Below are positions 47,789-59,300 of a DNA stretch of 64,000 bases, in pieces. The position numbers were made by a program, and so were the translations under genes. Below the pieces are notes generated by a model. It made no database searches. It worked only from the letters and a program-made list of their open reading frames with translations, and had not been told where the DNA came from. Location of the stretch: contig CP142458.1 in the NCBI GenBank assembly GCA_038049695.1, forward strand, positions 57,197,501-57,261,500, given 5' to 3'. The first letter of the stretch is position 1. Every line of letters begins with the position of its first letter. The stretch comes from Cinnamomum chago. Lineage: Eukaryota; Streptophyta; Magnoliopsida; Laurales; Lauraceae.

Positions 47789-50381
47789 GTGCCCCCGACT
47801 AGAAAATATCCTTCTGGCTCTGAGAAAAGGAAAAAGAAACAAAGATTAGACGATGTTGCTCAATCTCAAAGAGGAGATATACTGAAGTTTTTTGGTAAAA
47901 AGGGACAAGTAGAAAGTTCAAATGAAACTTTGGTTGATGTTGAAGAAAGGAATGACGATGATAATGAAGAACATGAATTGAATGAAAGTGTTGAAGCTTT
48001 GGTGAATGAAGATGTTGAGGCTTTGGTGAATGAAAGCGTTGAACCTTTGGTGAATGAAGATGTTGAGGCTTTGGTGAATGAAAACGTTGAACCTTTGGTG
48101 AATGAGAATGTTGAACCTTTGGTGAATGATAATGTTTTGGCTGTAGACTACTTTGATCCAGCAAATTGGGACAAGATTGGTCAAAATTATAGAGATTTAC
48201 TTGTCGAAAAGGGTCCTATAAGAATTACTAATCCTGATTTTCCCAGAGATCACCTTGGCAGACATTTCTCTTCAAAGCATTACACTCGCATAATGCCAAA
48301 TGGATTTGAAAATGATAGAACATGGCTCATATATTCTGTTTCTTTGGATAAGGCCTTTTGTTTTTGTTGTAAGTTGTTCAAGCAACATGCGAACACTTCT
48401 CAATTGGACAGTGAAGGATATTGTGACTGGCATAACCTAAGTAGAAGGCTTTCAGAGCATCAATCATCTCCAGAGCACCTTCTTCATTGGAATAGTTGGT
48501 ATGAACTAAAGAAGAGATTTGACAAGAATGAAACAATTGATAGAAAAGTACAAGAAGAAATCAGCAAAGAGAGGGAACATTGGCGACAAGTGTTATTAAG
48601 AATACTTGCTGTAGTGAAAGCACTTGCTAAACGAAATTTGGCTTTTCTTGGAAAAAATGAGAAGATTTATCATGAGAAGAATGAGATTTTTTAAGTATAA
48701 TCGAAATGATTGATGAATTTGATCCAATACTGAAAGAGCACCTTCGGTGCATTCAAAGTAAGGAAATTCATTATCATTATCTTGGTCACAAGATTCAAAA
48801 TTAATTGATAGAGTTGTTAGCAAGTGAGGTGAAAAAGGCAATTGTCCAGAAAATAAAAAAAGCCAAGTATTTTTCAGTAATACTTGACTGTACACCAGAT
48901 ATTAGTCATGAAGAGCAAATGTCGCTTGTGATTCGATTTGTGGATGTTACATCAAGTGCACCAAATATTGAAGAGTTCTTTTTAGGATTTTTTTTTTATT
49001 GTGGATGACACTTCAGGACTGGGCCTATTTGATGCACTCAAAAATGTTTTGAACACTCTTGAGCTCTTGATATTGGTGATATAAAAGGGCAGGGGTATGA
49101 CAGTGGATCTAATATGAAAGGAAAACACAAATTAAGGAGTTCAGAGTAGACTACTTGAAATAAATCCTAGAGCCTTGTACACCCCATGTGGTTGTCATAG
49201 TTTGAATCTTGCTCTTTGTGATATGACTAACTCTTGTTCAAGAGCTACATCCTTTTTTGGAGTGGTACAACGGATCTATTCATTGTTTTCGTCTTCTACA
49301 AAGAGGTGGAAAGTGTTTAAAGATCATGTCAAAGATGTGAAGCCCAAGTCAGGTCTCTCTCTAAAGTCGTTGTCAGCAACACGTTGGGAGAGCCGTGTGG
49401 ACAGTGTTCGTGCAGTTAAACATCAAGCTCCGAAAATAAGAGATGCTTTGGTTTACTTGGCCGAAAATAGTGACAATCCTAAAACAAAGAGTGAAGCCGA
49501 GTCACTAGCGATACATGAAATTGAAAGTTTTGAGTTTTTGCTTGCCATGGTAATTTGGCATTATTTACTTTTTGGTGTTATAACTCTGTCAGCAAAAACT
49601 TTCAAACTGAAGACATGCAAACTGATATGGCCATACATGAATTGAAAAGACTTATTTCTATTTTTGAAAAGTATAGAGAATCTGGATTCGAAGAAGCCAT
49701 GGCAGAAGCTAAGGACATTGCAACTACGATGGAAATTCAACCTGTTTTCCGTGAAAGGTGGATCATTCGTAGAAAAAAACAGTTCGATGAGAATGTTAGT
49801 GAAGATGTGACACAATCAGCTGAAGAATCTTTTCGAGTTAACTACTTCTTATTTATAGTAGACCAAGCTCTTTCTTCGTTGAAGAGTAGGTTTGAGCAAT
49901 TCGAAGTGTATGAAAAAGATTTTGGGTTCTTGTTTGATTTGGAGAAGTTAAAGTCTGCAAATCTAGATACTTTAAAGGCTGTAACAATCTTGAAGAATTT
50001 TTGAAACATGACGGTGTTTCTGATATTGATGGGACAGATTTATTTTCGGAGTTAAGAATCATGAGAGATCTTTTACTAGATAATGCAAAGAAAGCAATCG
50101 ACGTGCTAAATCATTTGAAGTCATGGGATAATTGTTTTCCAAATGCATGGGTTGTATACAGAATTCTGCTGACTATACCAGTTACCGTTGCATCTGCAGA
50201 AAGAAGCTTTTCAAAGCTAAAGTTGATCAAATTTTATCTTCAATCAACCATGTCCCAAGAAAGATTAAATGGATTAGCTATGTTATCTATTGAAAAGTCT
50301 TTGGTAGAAAAGCTTGATTATGAAGACTTAATTAGTGATTTCGCAGCAAGAAATGCAAGAAGACTAGTAGTTTTTCAGTAG
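47789..50381 (+). pseudogene. hAT transposase, TTF-type zinc finger (ZMYM1-like), broken
   Basis: Order of parts: a basic N terminus (KRKKKQR) opening at GTG (47789), with no ATG nearby; an acidic linker with six 8-residue repeats; the TTF zinc finger (about 48230-48500; FPRDHLGRHFSSKHY, FCFCCKLFKQH); a DUF4371/RNase H-like core (48600-49650; [18 protein letters not shown], then [15 protein letters not shown]); and the dimerisation domain (50001-50381; TIPVTVASAERSFSKLKLIK). Frameshifts or stops near 48690, 49000, 49080-49150, 49560 and 50000 divide it. It would have excised and inserted the element; now it is not translatable as one protein. It ends in VVFQ at 50381, close to the right terminus. 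Confidence 0.88.
47990..48133 (+). repeat. Six 24-bp in-frame repeats in the transposase linker
   Basis: The unit gttgaagctttggtgaatga plus agat (VEALVNED and variants VEALVNES, VEPLVNEN, VEPLVNDN) repeats six times without a break in frame. It lengthens an acidic linker between the basic N terminus and the zinc finger. Mismatches among units are few. Confidence 0.97.
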
Positions 50382-51252
50382 TGCTTAGTTTTTGTAATTG
50401 AATTTTGGTGTTAATTGGTTAATGTGAAACACAATTCTGATTCGGTAAGAGGAGGTAAGGAGTTTAGACTTAATTTTCGATCAAATAATAAAAAATTTTG
50501 TCTTTTTTTTTTTTTTATCATTTATCGGTGGGTATAAGGGTAGGGCCACACTTTAGGAACTCGACTAGGGCCCCCGAAAACTCAGGGCCGCCCCTAAATA
50601 AAGTTTAACTTTCATGCTTTTACCATAAGTTACTTTTCTTTTATCATATAAAACTATGGTAAAGTAAAATCAATAAAGAAAACAACTATTTTATAACCCT
50701 CTCTCCAACTTTACTTTACCACATGCTACATCTGACCTTACTTTACCTCAGCTTTTACCATGATATGACATCTATCTTTATTTTAATTAACCACACATGT
50801 AAACAAGTCACTTTTTATTTACCATATAAAAACTACAATAAAATGTGATAAAACAAAGTAAAAGAAAAAAGAAACTACTTTACTATTTCTTCCCACATTA
50901 CGTCATCGTGTACTTTATCCCACCTTTGCTTTACCTCACCTTTTACATTCCTGTGAGATTTTCTTTTACTTTACTATATATGTAAACATAAACATCATGA
51001 TGGATTTGGTGAACCAAAGTTTTTACTTTACTCTATCACTTTGTAATTGTTATTTTAAAAGATTTTTATCTTTTAAAAAGTTTTCTAGGAGAGGAGTTAT
51101 AGGAGAGAAATGAGCTTTTTGAAAGAAATTAATATTTTCTTCAAAGTTTTCTTGCGTTATCAAACGCGCAAGATCTTCTTCTTTAAAAAATGAAAGATTA
51201 TATTCTATAAAATATTATTTTCTTTTGTTTTCTTGTGCATCTAAATAGGCTG

Positions 51253-51539
51253 AATGGTTTGTTTATATTGTGTTACGATATCATCATATCATCATTCTAT
51301 ATTTTCGTTTCAACATCCAACGAAGATCCTAACTCAATCTATATTTTCGTTTCAACATCCAACGAAGATCCTAACTAAAGCATTTAGAAGGTATTCATCA
51401 CGCAAAGCTCTCAAATTAGATAGGTGCTTTTAATAGGATCTACTATTTTATAATCCCAGACCGGATCAACCAATCAATTGCCCTTGCTCCATCCAGCTGG
51501 AACCTGCCCAGCATTGAATAAAGTGTCCAATCATTCACT
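51253..51539. other. Intergenic with a 42-bp tandem duplication
   Basis: tctatattttcgtttcaaca at 51296 and 51338 starts two near-identical 42-bp copies. Nothing else is identifiable. Confidence 0.6.
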
Positions 51540-52200
51540 ACTGGAATGAAATGACTCCAGTAGTCACCTGATGGAACAGGGAAAGCCGCCGCCAATGATA
51601 GGCGGTAAGAGAGGGATGGGCAATGGGAGGGACAGCGAGGTCATAACCATTTCCTCCGCCTTTCATTCACGCTCTCGTGCATGCCTTAAGGAAGTGACTT
51701 CGCAAAGAAGGAGTGGCTTTACTACTTCCGATGCCCTGATGATGCTGAACTAAGGGGACAAAGGCCGAGAAGGAGATATGGCGGGCCAGATCGAGCCGCT
51801 TGAATGACCAATTTCATTTGAAGATGAGCCCCGCCCCACAGACATATCTTATACTTGAAAGGAACTCTTCTTGGTCTTTCTAGGAAGAATAAACAGAATC
51901 AGCTCCTCAAAAAAAGCTTTCCTATAGTTTCGAGGTATCTTGAGCGTGTTAGGCCCGCCATCCGCATAAAAACTTGGGCTGGCTGCTCTCGACTCTGGGC
52001 CGAGAAATAAGTGGGGATCAAAAAGAAGCTCTACCAAGGATTGCAATTTGGTGTAAAACCCCCCCTTCCATTTCGGGTTTCGCCGGGGTTCCTCGAATAC
52101 GTTTGACGGGCGGCAACTCCCTTTCCCCAGTCGATATTACAGAGCAGAGATTCCAGTTCATTCGGTCGCGGTCGATCATTAGACAGAATAAGTCTCATCA
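51540..52200. other. Probable organelle (mitochondrial) DNA insertion
   Basis: This block differs sharply from its surroundings. It is close to half G+C, has few A/T runs, and has the mixed purine-rich style of plant mitochondrial intergenic DNA (cgggtttcgccggggttcct; agtggggatcaaaaagaagc). Open frames on both strands (51849-52046 minus, 51974-52276 plus) look like mitochondrial-type frames, but I cannot name the locus. The right border lies near cagaataag at 52187 and the left near 51540. Composition is direct observation; organelle origin is inference. Confidence 0.45.
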
Positions 52201-53519
52201 TTTAGGTAAAAGATTCTTCTTTAAAGTGAGGCCCACTGATCAGTTACGAACCATCCAAACCCCATCAGTTATATAGCACGCAGTGTGAATTGGCAATTTG
52301 ATACTTTAACGACAATTACCTACCATTAATCCAAACACCAAACAGGCCTATATATAAAATTTGGTTGAAACTAAGCATAACTTTTTTGTTTTCCATCCTA
52401 AGATGAAGGGCATGTTTGGCATGAGGATATCTGAAAATCCCAAATGTTCTTTCCTTGTTGAAAACATAAATACTCATTAGCATTTGAGCATTTTGAAAGC
52501 TTGACTTTTATAAGAAAGTAAAAAACCTTATAAGCCAAATCTAATTGAGATCTATCTTGTACTCCACCCCCTGGAGTAGGTGCCTTTAGATCTCTTAAAG
52601 ACTACTTCAGTTGAAAAAGAGAAACCATAGCTTAGGGTGTCAATAAGGGCGCAATAAAAAAGTTTTGGGTAAATTAGCCAAAAGTCCCTCAGATTGAACT
52701 TGTAAGGCCTTGAGTCCAACAACTTTTTCACTAAGGCTTATAGTCCACAGTTGGACATATTCTACGAGGGGTCTCTAGATGCACCACATCACATATTTAT
52801 ATGACTAATTTATCCTTTCAACTGTTTAGGTATAAAATTTTGAATTTTAAAATTTAAATATTCCATTCGCCATTGTTCATAGGGCAACATTTTCTCTCAT
52901 TCTTTGTCCTGGAGAACCCCCTTTGGAAGAAGAAGATCGTTGATCTTTACATGCCGCTGACCCATCTGTAGTTACAAAAGGAGGTCGTTTCTCATTTTGA
53001 CTTCTTTGGGTAAAAAAGACTACTTGTTTTTGTCTTTAGTGCCATTAAAGGAGTTCTACTTGGTCTTCCTCCATCTCTCTCTCGTTCTATATCTTTATTG
53101 AAAGTCATTCCAGCAGGTTCAATGTGTTGAAAGTCATTCAAGGAGTGTTACTCGTTTTCAAAACGAAGTAAGAGCATAGGGAGATTTTGTCTTCAGGATT
53201 TGCATAGGTGGGCTGCATTGATCAAGGGAACATAGACAAGATCTCTGGTTTGTGTCATTGCCTAGGAAAAATTCCGGACACAGGATCGTGTTTCGTTTTT
53301 TCTTGCTTGGTGTGTACCGAAGACAACCGCTGCAGCAAAAAAAAGATGGGCTCTGTGTGTGAATAAGATTACCTTTGCCGCAGAAGAAGACCAGAGGATC
53401 ACCAGTACCTGAGTTGCCCATCGCCAAACGCCACGCTCGAATTCGCGGTTAATCTCACTAGTTTGAAGTTCTACACAGAATAGAACACAGGGAAGCAAAC
53501 AACTAGTCTGGAAAATTTA
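52201..53519. other. Intergenic, no gene recognised
   Basis: It includes the stretch taatccaaacaccaaacagg (52328-52347), like a worn transposon end, and minus-strand open frames 53158-53498 with no recognisable domain. CTTTGG and GAAGAAGAAG motifs near 52930 do not add up to a gene. Confidence 0.35.
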
Positions 53520-54065
53520 TCTGATTTTTTGGTAAATTTATTAGAGTTTTCGGTAAATTTATCTGAGTTTTTGGTAAATTTATTTGAGTTATTGAAAAAT
53601 TTATTTGAGTTTTTGGCAAATTTATCTGAGTTTTTGATAAATTTAACTGAGTTTTTGAACTATCTGTGTTTTTTTTTGCAAATCTATTTGCTTTTTTTTT
53701 TAAATTTATTTGTATCTTTTCAAGTTTATTTGCATTTTTTGAAATAAATTTAACTGAGTTTTGACAAAAATACTTGATTTATTGGAAATTTTTTCTAAAA
53801 TTTGGAAAATTGGTTTATCGTAGTTTTGGCAAATGTATTTGCGTTTTGTGAAATTTATTTTCGCTTTTTAATTTTATTTACGTCTTTTGAATTTTACATG
53901 GATCTTTTGAAATTTATTTGGATATTTTAAAATTTCTTTGCATCTTTTTAAATTTCTCGGCGTTCGTTTGGAATTTATTGTGTTTTTTGAAATTATTATA
54001 TTTTTTAAAATTTATTTTCATTTTTTGAAATTCATTTGCATTTTTTTAGAATTTACTTGAAAATC
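53520..54065 (+). repeat. Degenerate 21-bp minisatellite
   Basis: The left 130 bases are six fairly regular units of gagtttttggtaaatttatc-type sequence with a period of about 21 bases. To the right the same theme (tttttgaaatttatttgcat) continues with growing divergence and varying length to about 54065, roughly 25 units. One frame (53529-53747) stays open because the 21-base unit equals seven codons and yields a leucine-rich heptad-like peptide. I read this as a by-product, not a gene. Confidence 0.85.
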
Positions 54066-54154
54066 TCATTATTGAGATTTCATTAATTGTGGCCAATTAA
54101 TGATAGTTTACCATTATTAATGGCATATCCCACTAATCATGGGATATGATTTAA

Positions 54155-54287
54155 AGAAAGTGTAAATTAGAGATTTTAGATCTTCAAATTTGGAAAAATG
54201 ACCTATCACACTATGAAAGAAGAAAGTGTAAATTAGAGATTTTAAGTCTTCAAATTTGAAAAAATGACCTATCACACTATGACAAAA
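54155..54287 (+). repeat. 66-bp tandem duplication
   Basis: agaaagtgtaaattagagat at 54155 and 54221 starts two copies that both end in atgacctatcacactatga. About four differences separate them. Confidence 0.9.
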
Positions 54288-54711
54288 TAATGTAGATCTA
54301 ATGCCATAAAGTGAATTGTTGGGGGACCTCTCGCCGAATGTCCCAAAAGTTTTCCTTTAAGGGGCCACTATGTACAAGAAGTCCTTGTGGTGGCACTATA
54401 CTAAAAAAAAGAAGTAAAATCTTCTATAAAATTGGGGATTTTTCAAATTTTTTTTTTGTGGACCAATGTAGAAAAAAAAACCAAAATTTTTCATAGCACT
54501 AGGGCATAGCCCTTGGTTGTCAAAGGACCGGCATGCAAAGGTCTAACCTTACGGGTTTTTTTTTTTCTTATTTTAATTCAATAGTGAGAAATAGTTGGAT
54601 GAGTGTGGTGGTGGGCAATTTCCATGATATGGTTGAACAGAATGAAAGCATTTTTAGCAGTGTCTTAAATGTTTAGCACACAACGAAAATTGTCTAGAAA
54701 AGTCAATGGTG

Positions 54712-54716
<5 letters not shown>

Positions 54717-54749
<33 letters not shown>

Positions 54750-54846
54750 ACTTCTCTTTTGTACTTGAAAAATCCCAAAAAGAGAAGTGTCCCTCACCTT
54801 TTGGTGAGGGAATCCCTCACTTGAATATCCCCATATATATATATAA
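54717..54846. repeat. (TA)n tract with paired hairpins
   Basis: After (TA)14, the arms acacttctctttt and aaagagaagtgt pair around a 20-base loop. They are followed directly by ccctcaccttttggtgaggg, a second perfect hairpin, and then another short (TA)n. The whole unit could fold into a cruciform. Confidence 0.8.
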
Positions 54847-55853
54847 AAGAAAGAAGAATTCAAACATCTTCCAGGGAAAAAAGAATGAAAAAACACATTA
54901 TGGTCCTACTTCAAAATGTTCTTGAACAGGGTGGTGATTTCACAATTTTCACTAATTAGTTCTCACATGACGATCACACTATTCATATTAAAGTTGATGA
55001 TACCTTCTCAATTTGACACAAGAATTTTCATGGGTTTAAGGAAATCATGTAAAACTGAGGACTATTAAGGGAAAAACATAAGTTTATGTGGGTCAGTGGG
55101 GGAACTATATTTACCATGCTAATAAGTATATATATGCTTTAGAGATAAGATAAGATTAGATTAGTCTTGTATTAGTTGTAATCTTGCCAAAGAAAAAGAG
55201 GATCCTATCGTAGAGATTATTATTATAAATTCATCTTATCACCAAGATGCTTAATGAGAGGTCAACTGCAATGAAGAACACGAAGAAATTGTCCATGTGA
55301 ATTGATGTCCAGGTGCCTGGTATTCAACTTAAGAAGACTGGACAGAAGACTTCTCATCAGAATTATTGCACATGAAAGAAGCCGAGTAAATTCTTCTACT
55401 ACTAGAAAAGGAGTCCTAAGAAAAAAAAAACTACGGGATTATTTGTTTGTATTAATAAAAATATATAAGAACTGAATACAAAAAATTGATATCATTAATA
55501 GTTAGAAATGAAGATTAAAGGTGAATAAAAAAATATTTCCTTTTACTGCATACAATTCCTATGTATTTTGGTGCAAACAAATAGGCTCAACATGAATGGA
55601 GTAGAAGAGGTTTTGACATAATTTTGAGTTGGAGGGATGCTCCACATGCGGCTGAACTATTGAGAATTCGAGCTATTCAAAATAAATGTCCTCCCCTTGT
55701 ATGAGTCCTCCCCTTGTAGGAGATATTAAAAAATCTAAGCTCAAAATGAGCTAGTTTTACTGTAGGACTCGATCATTTTATAATAAAAAATGTAACTAAT
55801 GAATAATGCATAAGATAGTGTTATTATATTTTCTATCAACTGATCAATTTTAA

Positions 55854-56377
55854 TGGGTGTACACGGATCGGATTGTTGAGGATTAGGCCAAATCCGTCAC
55901 CAATCCGTTACTTACGGATTGATGAATTTGGAATCCGTCACCAAAATCGATCAAATTTGATCCGTAGAGGACCAGATTGGATCGCTTTGATCCGTTCAAT
56001 CTGTTGAATCTACTGTTAAAGAAGATTTGAAGAGCAAGCTCTCAAGGCTAGGATGAAATTTGGTCTAGGGTTTCATTTGTTATACTTATATATAAAAGTG
56101 AATTACATTTTGGCCCATTAAGTTCTTTCTTCTTTTATATTTGGACCTCTTAACTTATATTTAGACCCCTTTAGTCTATATATATATATATATTTAATCT
56201 CAACTGATCAGATCAGATTGAATCCGCGGATTAAGGGCGAAATCCGTCACCAATCCGTTGCTAACGGATTACAAGATTTTCAATCCATCACCAATCCGTT
56301 TACTTTTAATTCGATTAAAAATCTGCGGATCGGATCGGTTCGATTTTACGGATCGGCAGATTTTTTGTGCACCCTTA
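55854..56377. mobile_element. hAT-type MITE, 524 bp, perfect 8-bp target duplication
   Basis: The ends tgggtgtacacgg and (inverted) taagggtgcaca form short terminal inverted repeats. Identical 8-mers aattttaa flank it at 55846-55853 and 56378-56385. The subterminal parts are crowded with aatccgtcaccaatccgtt and ggatcggat motifs in both orientations, as in hAT elements whose transposase binds subterminal repeats. It has no coding capacity. Confidence 0.85.
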
Positions 56378-56385
56378 AATTTTAA

Positions 56386-59300
56386 GCTGGGACCACATCC
56401 TATTGAGTTAAAATTTGTGATAGCTCTTATATTTTAAGGGTGTTTATTTTGAGTGACTCAGACTTTCTATGGGTGGGGTGTGTGTGCATGTGCGTGCTCG
56501 TGCATGTTTGTCAAAGTCTCTTGATAACCCATTATTTTTGGCACCCCTTTTGGGGTTTTTAAATTAGGGACCCCAATTTGATCAATCCAACACCTTCACA
56601 CACACACAAACTAACCCCTCTTTGAATGGACACTAATCCTAATTTGACACTTGTTTCACAAATTTATCAAGATTTTGACAATAAGGTTTTTTTTTTTTTT
56701 TTGTTAAAATGTGTAACTACTTAATTTCTTATACATAAAACTTAAGAGCTAGGATTATTTTTTGAGTCTTAAATCTCATTTTCTTCTAATATATATACAA
56801 AAGGTTCCTTCCAGCCCCATTAGAATTTTTTAAAGGATAACACATAGGCACGGTGGACCATTGCCCTGTTTGAACATTCGGATGAACACAAATTTATAGG
56901 GACAAAATCTGCTGTGAGGCTTGCTATTCAGAGCTCCATCGTGGGACAAGACGACTTGTGGAGACAACCAAATCAAAGTCAACACAACAACAACAAGAAC
57001 ATCAACAACAAAAAGGGTGCACACAGCCCTACCAAGGAGGATGGTCACACAATTTTCCTTCATATCTATCTTAAGCAATCTCCTTTAAAAAGAAAAAAAA
57101 AAAAAAAAAACCCTATCAAAGGAGAAGCAAATGAGAAGATCGTGAGGGAGTGGAGTTGATCATAGGTGGGATTCATGTAGGAGATGCACACAAAAGTCTC
57201 TTGAGCACATCTTGGGCAAATGAAGTATGTCAATACTTTTTCAAAGCCATATATTAGGCTCATTATTTACAAATTAAGCCTATGATGGAAACCATTGTCC
57301 GATTGATCACATCTAAAATACATAATTAATTTCAACGAAATAAACTTTTTTTTAAATGTGATCAATTCAATGGTAGGGTAAATTCAGTGGAGCAAATTTC
57401 AGATTGACTGTTAGGTCATCGGGAGCAAGTGGTATGGGCGGTTTCTTAAAAGGGAGCCCAATATACGGTTCTTGAAAAAGTGCAACATATTCCAAGTTTG
57501 AAGTGAAAGTAAGCTACATGGACTCATATGTGTGTTATAATGACTCCAAATCAATTAGAAAGTTGTATGTATTTGAAATCTAAGGTAGCTCTAAAAGAAC
57601 AGACTTTGTTTACGTGGTAACCTTTCAATTCATATCCAATTGGTTTTGGACCTCTCAGCATCCAAATTTTATCTGTATAACACAAGCACTGAAATCATTT
57701 GATGACTTCTAGTGTGTCAATAGAAAGGAAGCAAAAGGGTCCAGCATATGCTCCCATACCTAAATTTCCTGTGTTAATTGATGTCCTCTTGTCTTTCATT
57801 AAAAGATAGTTTTTACTGGATTTGACCCATCAGGTTAGATTTGGGACTCCATGAATGAGATCGGCTATAGGATTGAAGTTAGTCAATATCTAGCTTAACA
57901 TTTTATATTTAATATTTTTTATATGGATTCAATATTTAATATTATGAGATCAATACTGAAAAGTAATTGATATTTAAGATTTAGAACAGTTTAAGTTGTA
58001 AGTGCCCGACTTCTTTTAACTTGGTTTTGGGTAAATTAGGCACACATTCAACAATGGTGGGATTCATATCTATTTAATTGGATCTATGCCCACTGTTTAT
58101 TTATGTAGGTCAAAATTCAGATCAAGGGAGGGTACATCTCTAATTGGGTTAGATCTAGGTGAACTCATCGTTTTTTATTTTATTTTATTTTTGATAACAC
58201 AAGGTCCCAACCATTTGAGCCAAATAATTCCTATGGACTCAGGAGCGAAAGGCAAGTATAATTCCGTCTATAATTGGGGTTGCCCCATTGCTCTATTTCT
58301 CAAAGTAGACCTAAAATCTGGTTTGAGAAGTTTCTATAGTCACATGTCCAACATTGTGAAATATGTTGGCCCAAGCGAGTCATATACTATGTTGGAAGTG
58401 TATACGTGGGCTCAAGTATAGCAACTTAGCTATTGGCCTAATAAAGGACCAAACCTAACTTATGGATCTATGTTGGGAAAGTCCCATATCCCACGTCGCC
58501 TAAGTAATGAGTTTGATAGGCGTTTATATATCTGTTTGAACCTTCCACCTATTAACTTAGACTTCTAGAGTTCTTATCGTTCGACTGCTGCCATATGTAA
58601 ACAAATGGGCCAGAAAACTTTCTAGTTAGATGAGCCCAGGCCCAACTTTCACCCACAGGAGATGATGAATCTGACCTCCAATCAGGTCCAAAGTAGCAAA
58701 TGGCTTAGAATTGGATTGGATAATCATCAATCAACCCCTGCCAAAGAAAGAAAGCTTTTTTTTTTTTTTTATAATTTTTAATCAGAAGACAGCCTAAGGA
58801 CATATGCTGCAGAGAATTCAGCACCAAAAGAAAGGACTTCCTTTTTTTCATCTCTCCCATTCAATTCTACTTTGAAAATACTGCAGTTTCCAGGCTCTCT
58901 CTCTAAAAAGTAGAAGGCATGCAACCAAAGCATTCATAGAAATTGGTGCCATATTCCCAAAATGCCCTCCTTGTTCTCTTTCTTATACTTGGCAACATAT
59001 ATATCAATAAGATAATGATTCAATCATGCTAACAATAACAATAACCAAAGTCGTTGGAAGACAACATGAATCGCAGGAGCACTAATGTTACTGTACTCTC
59101 CTGGAAGTTAAGAGACTTGTGTGTGTCTCAACATGATAGGGTTGAGATAAAAAGCTGCTCCTCTCAATGAATGAGAAGGGGGAATTCCCAAATCCCAACC
59201 ATTGGGTTATTTAAAATGGTTGAAGCCATCAAAATAGTGGGAATTGGGAATCTATTTGTCCAATGGACAGGATGGTGGTTGGGAGATGTAGTGGGATTGT

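Larger units (their letters stand above)
46499..50596 (+). mobile_element. hAT transposon, 4.1 kb, perfect 8-bp target duplication
   Basis: The left end caggggcggccctgggg and the right end, read inverted, taggggcggccctgag form terminal inverted repeats. Identical 8-mers aataaagt lie at 46491-46498 and 50597-50604, the hAT-typical duplication length. The CAGGGGCGG end and the encoded TTF-type zinc finger transposase place it with the plant ZMYM1-like hAT group. A T-rich leader (46960-47480) precedes the coding region and probably contains the 5' UTR and an intron. Intact duplication but several coding breaks suggest moderate age. Confidence 0.92.
46230..51252. mobile_element. Possible older MITE hosting the hAT element
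   Basis: gggcccgtttggatg at 46230 and catctaaataggctg at 51238-51252 pair as worn terminal inverted repeats (10 of 13 in the best core). With the hAT element removed, the host would be about 900 bases. No target duplication is clear, so this is tentative. Confidence 0.3.
54066..55845. other. Intergenic with TA tract and hairpins
   Basis: It contains (TA)n at 54717-54745, followed by two hairpins (54750-54812), poly-T runs, and no recognised gene. Confidence 0.45.

Noticed and set aside
47799-48184. Minus-strand repetitive open frames (His/Ser-rich)
   Set aside because: They are antisense shadows of the 24-bp coding repeats in the hAT transposase.
52394-52440. gggcatgtttggcatgagga as a transposon left end
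   Set aside because: No matching inverted partner or target duplication was found within several kb.
53529-53747. Leucine-rich heptad peptide, possible coiled coil
   Set aside because: A direct product of the 21-bp minisatellite. The unit decays without respect for the frame further right.
58471-58570. LTR or TRIM/Cassandra-like start (tgttgggaaagtcccatatc)
   Set aside because: No matching end, PBS or second copy in the window. Resemblance rests on a short motif only.
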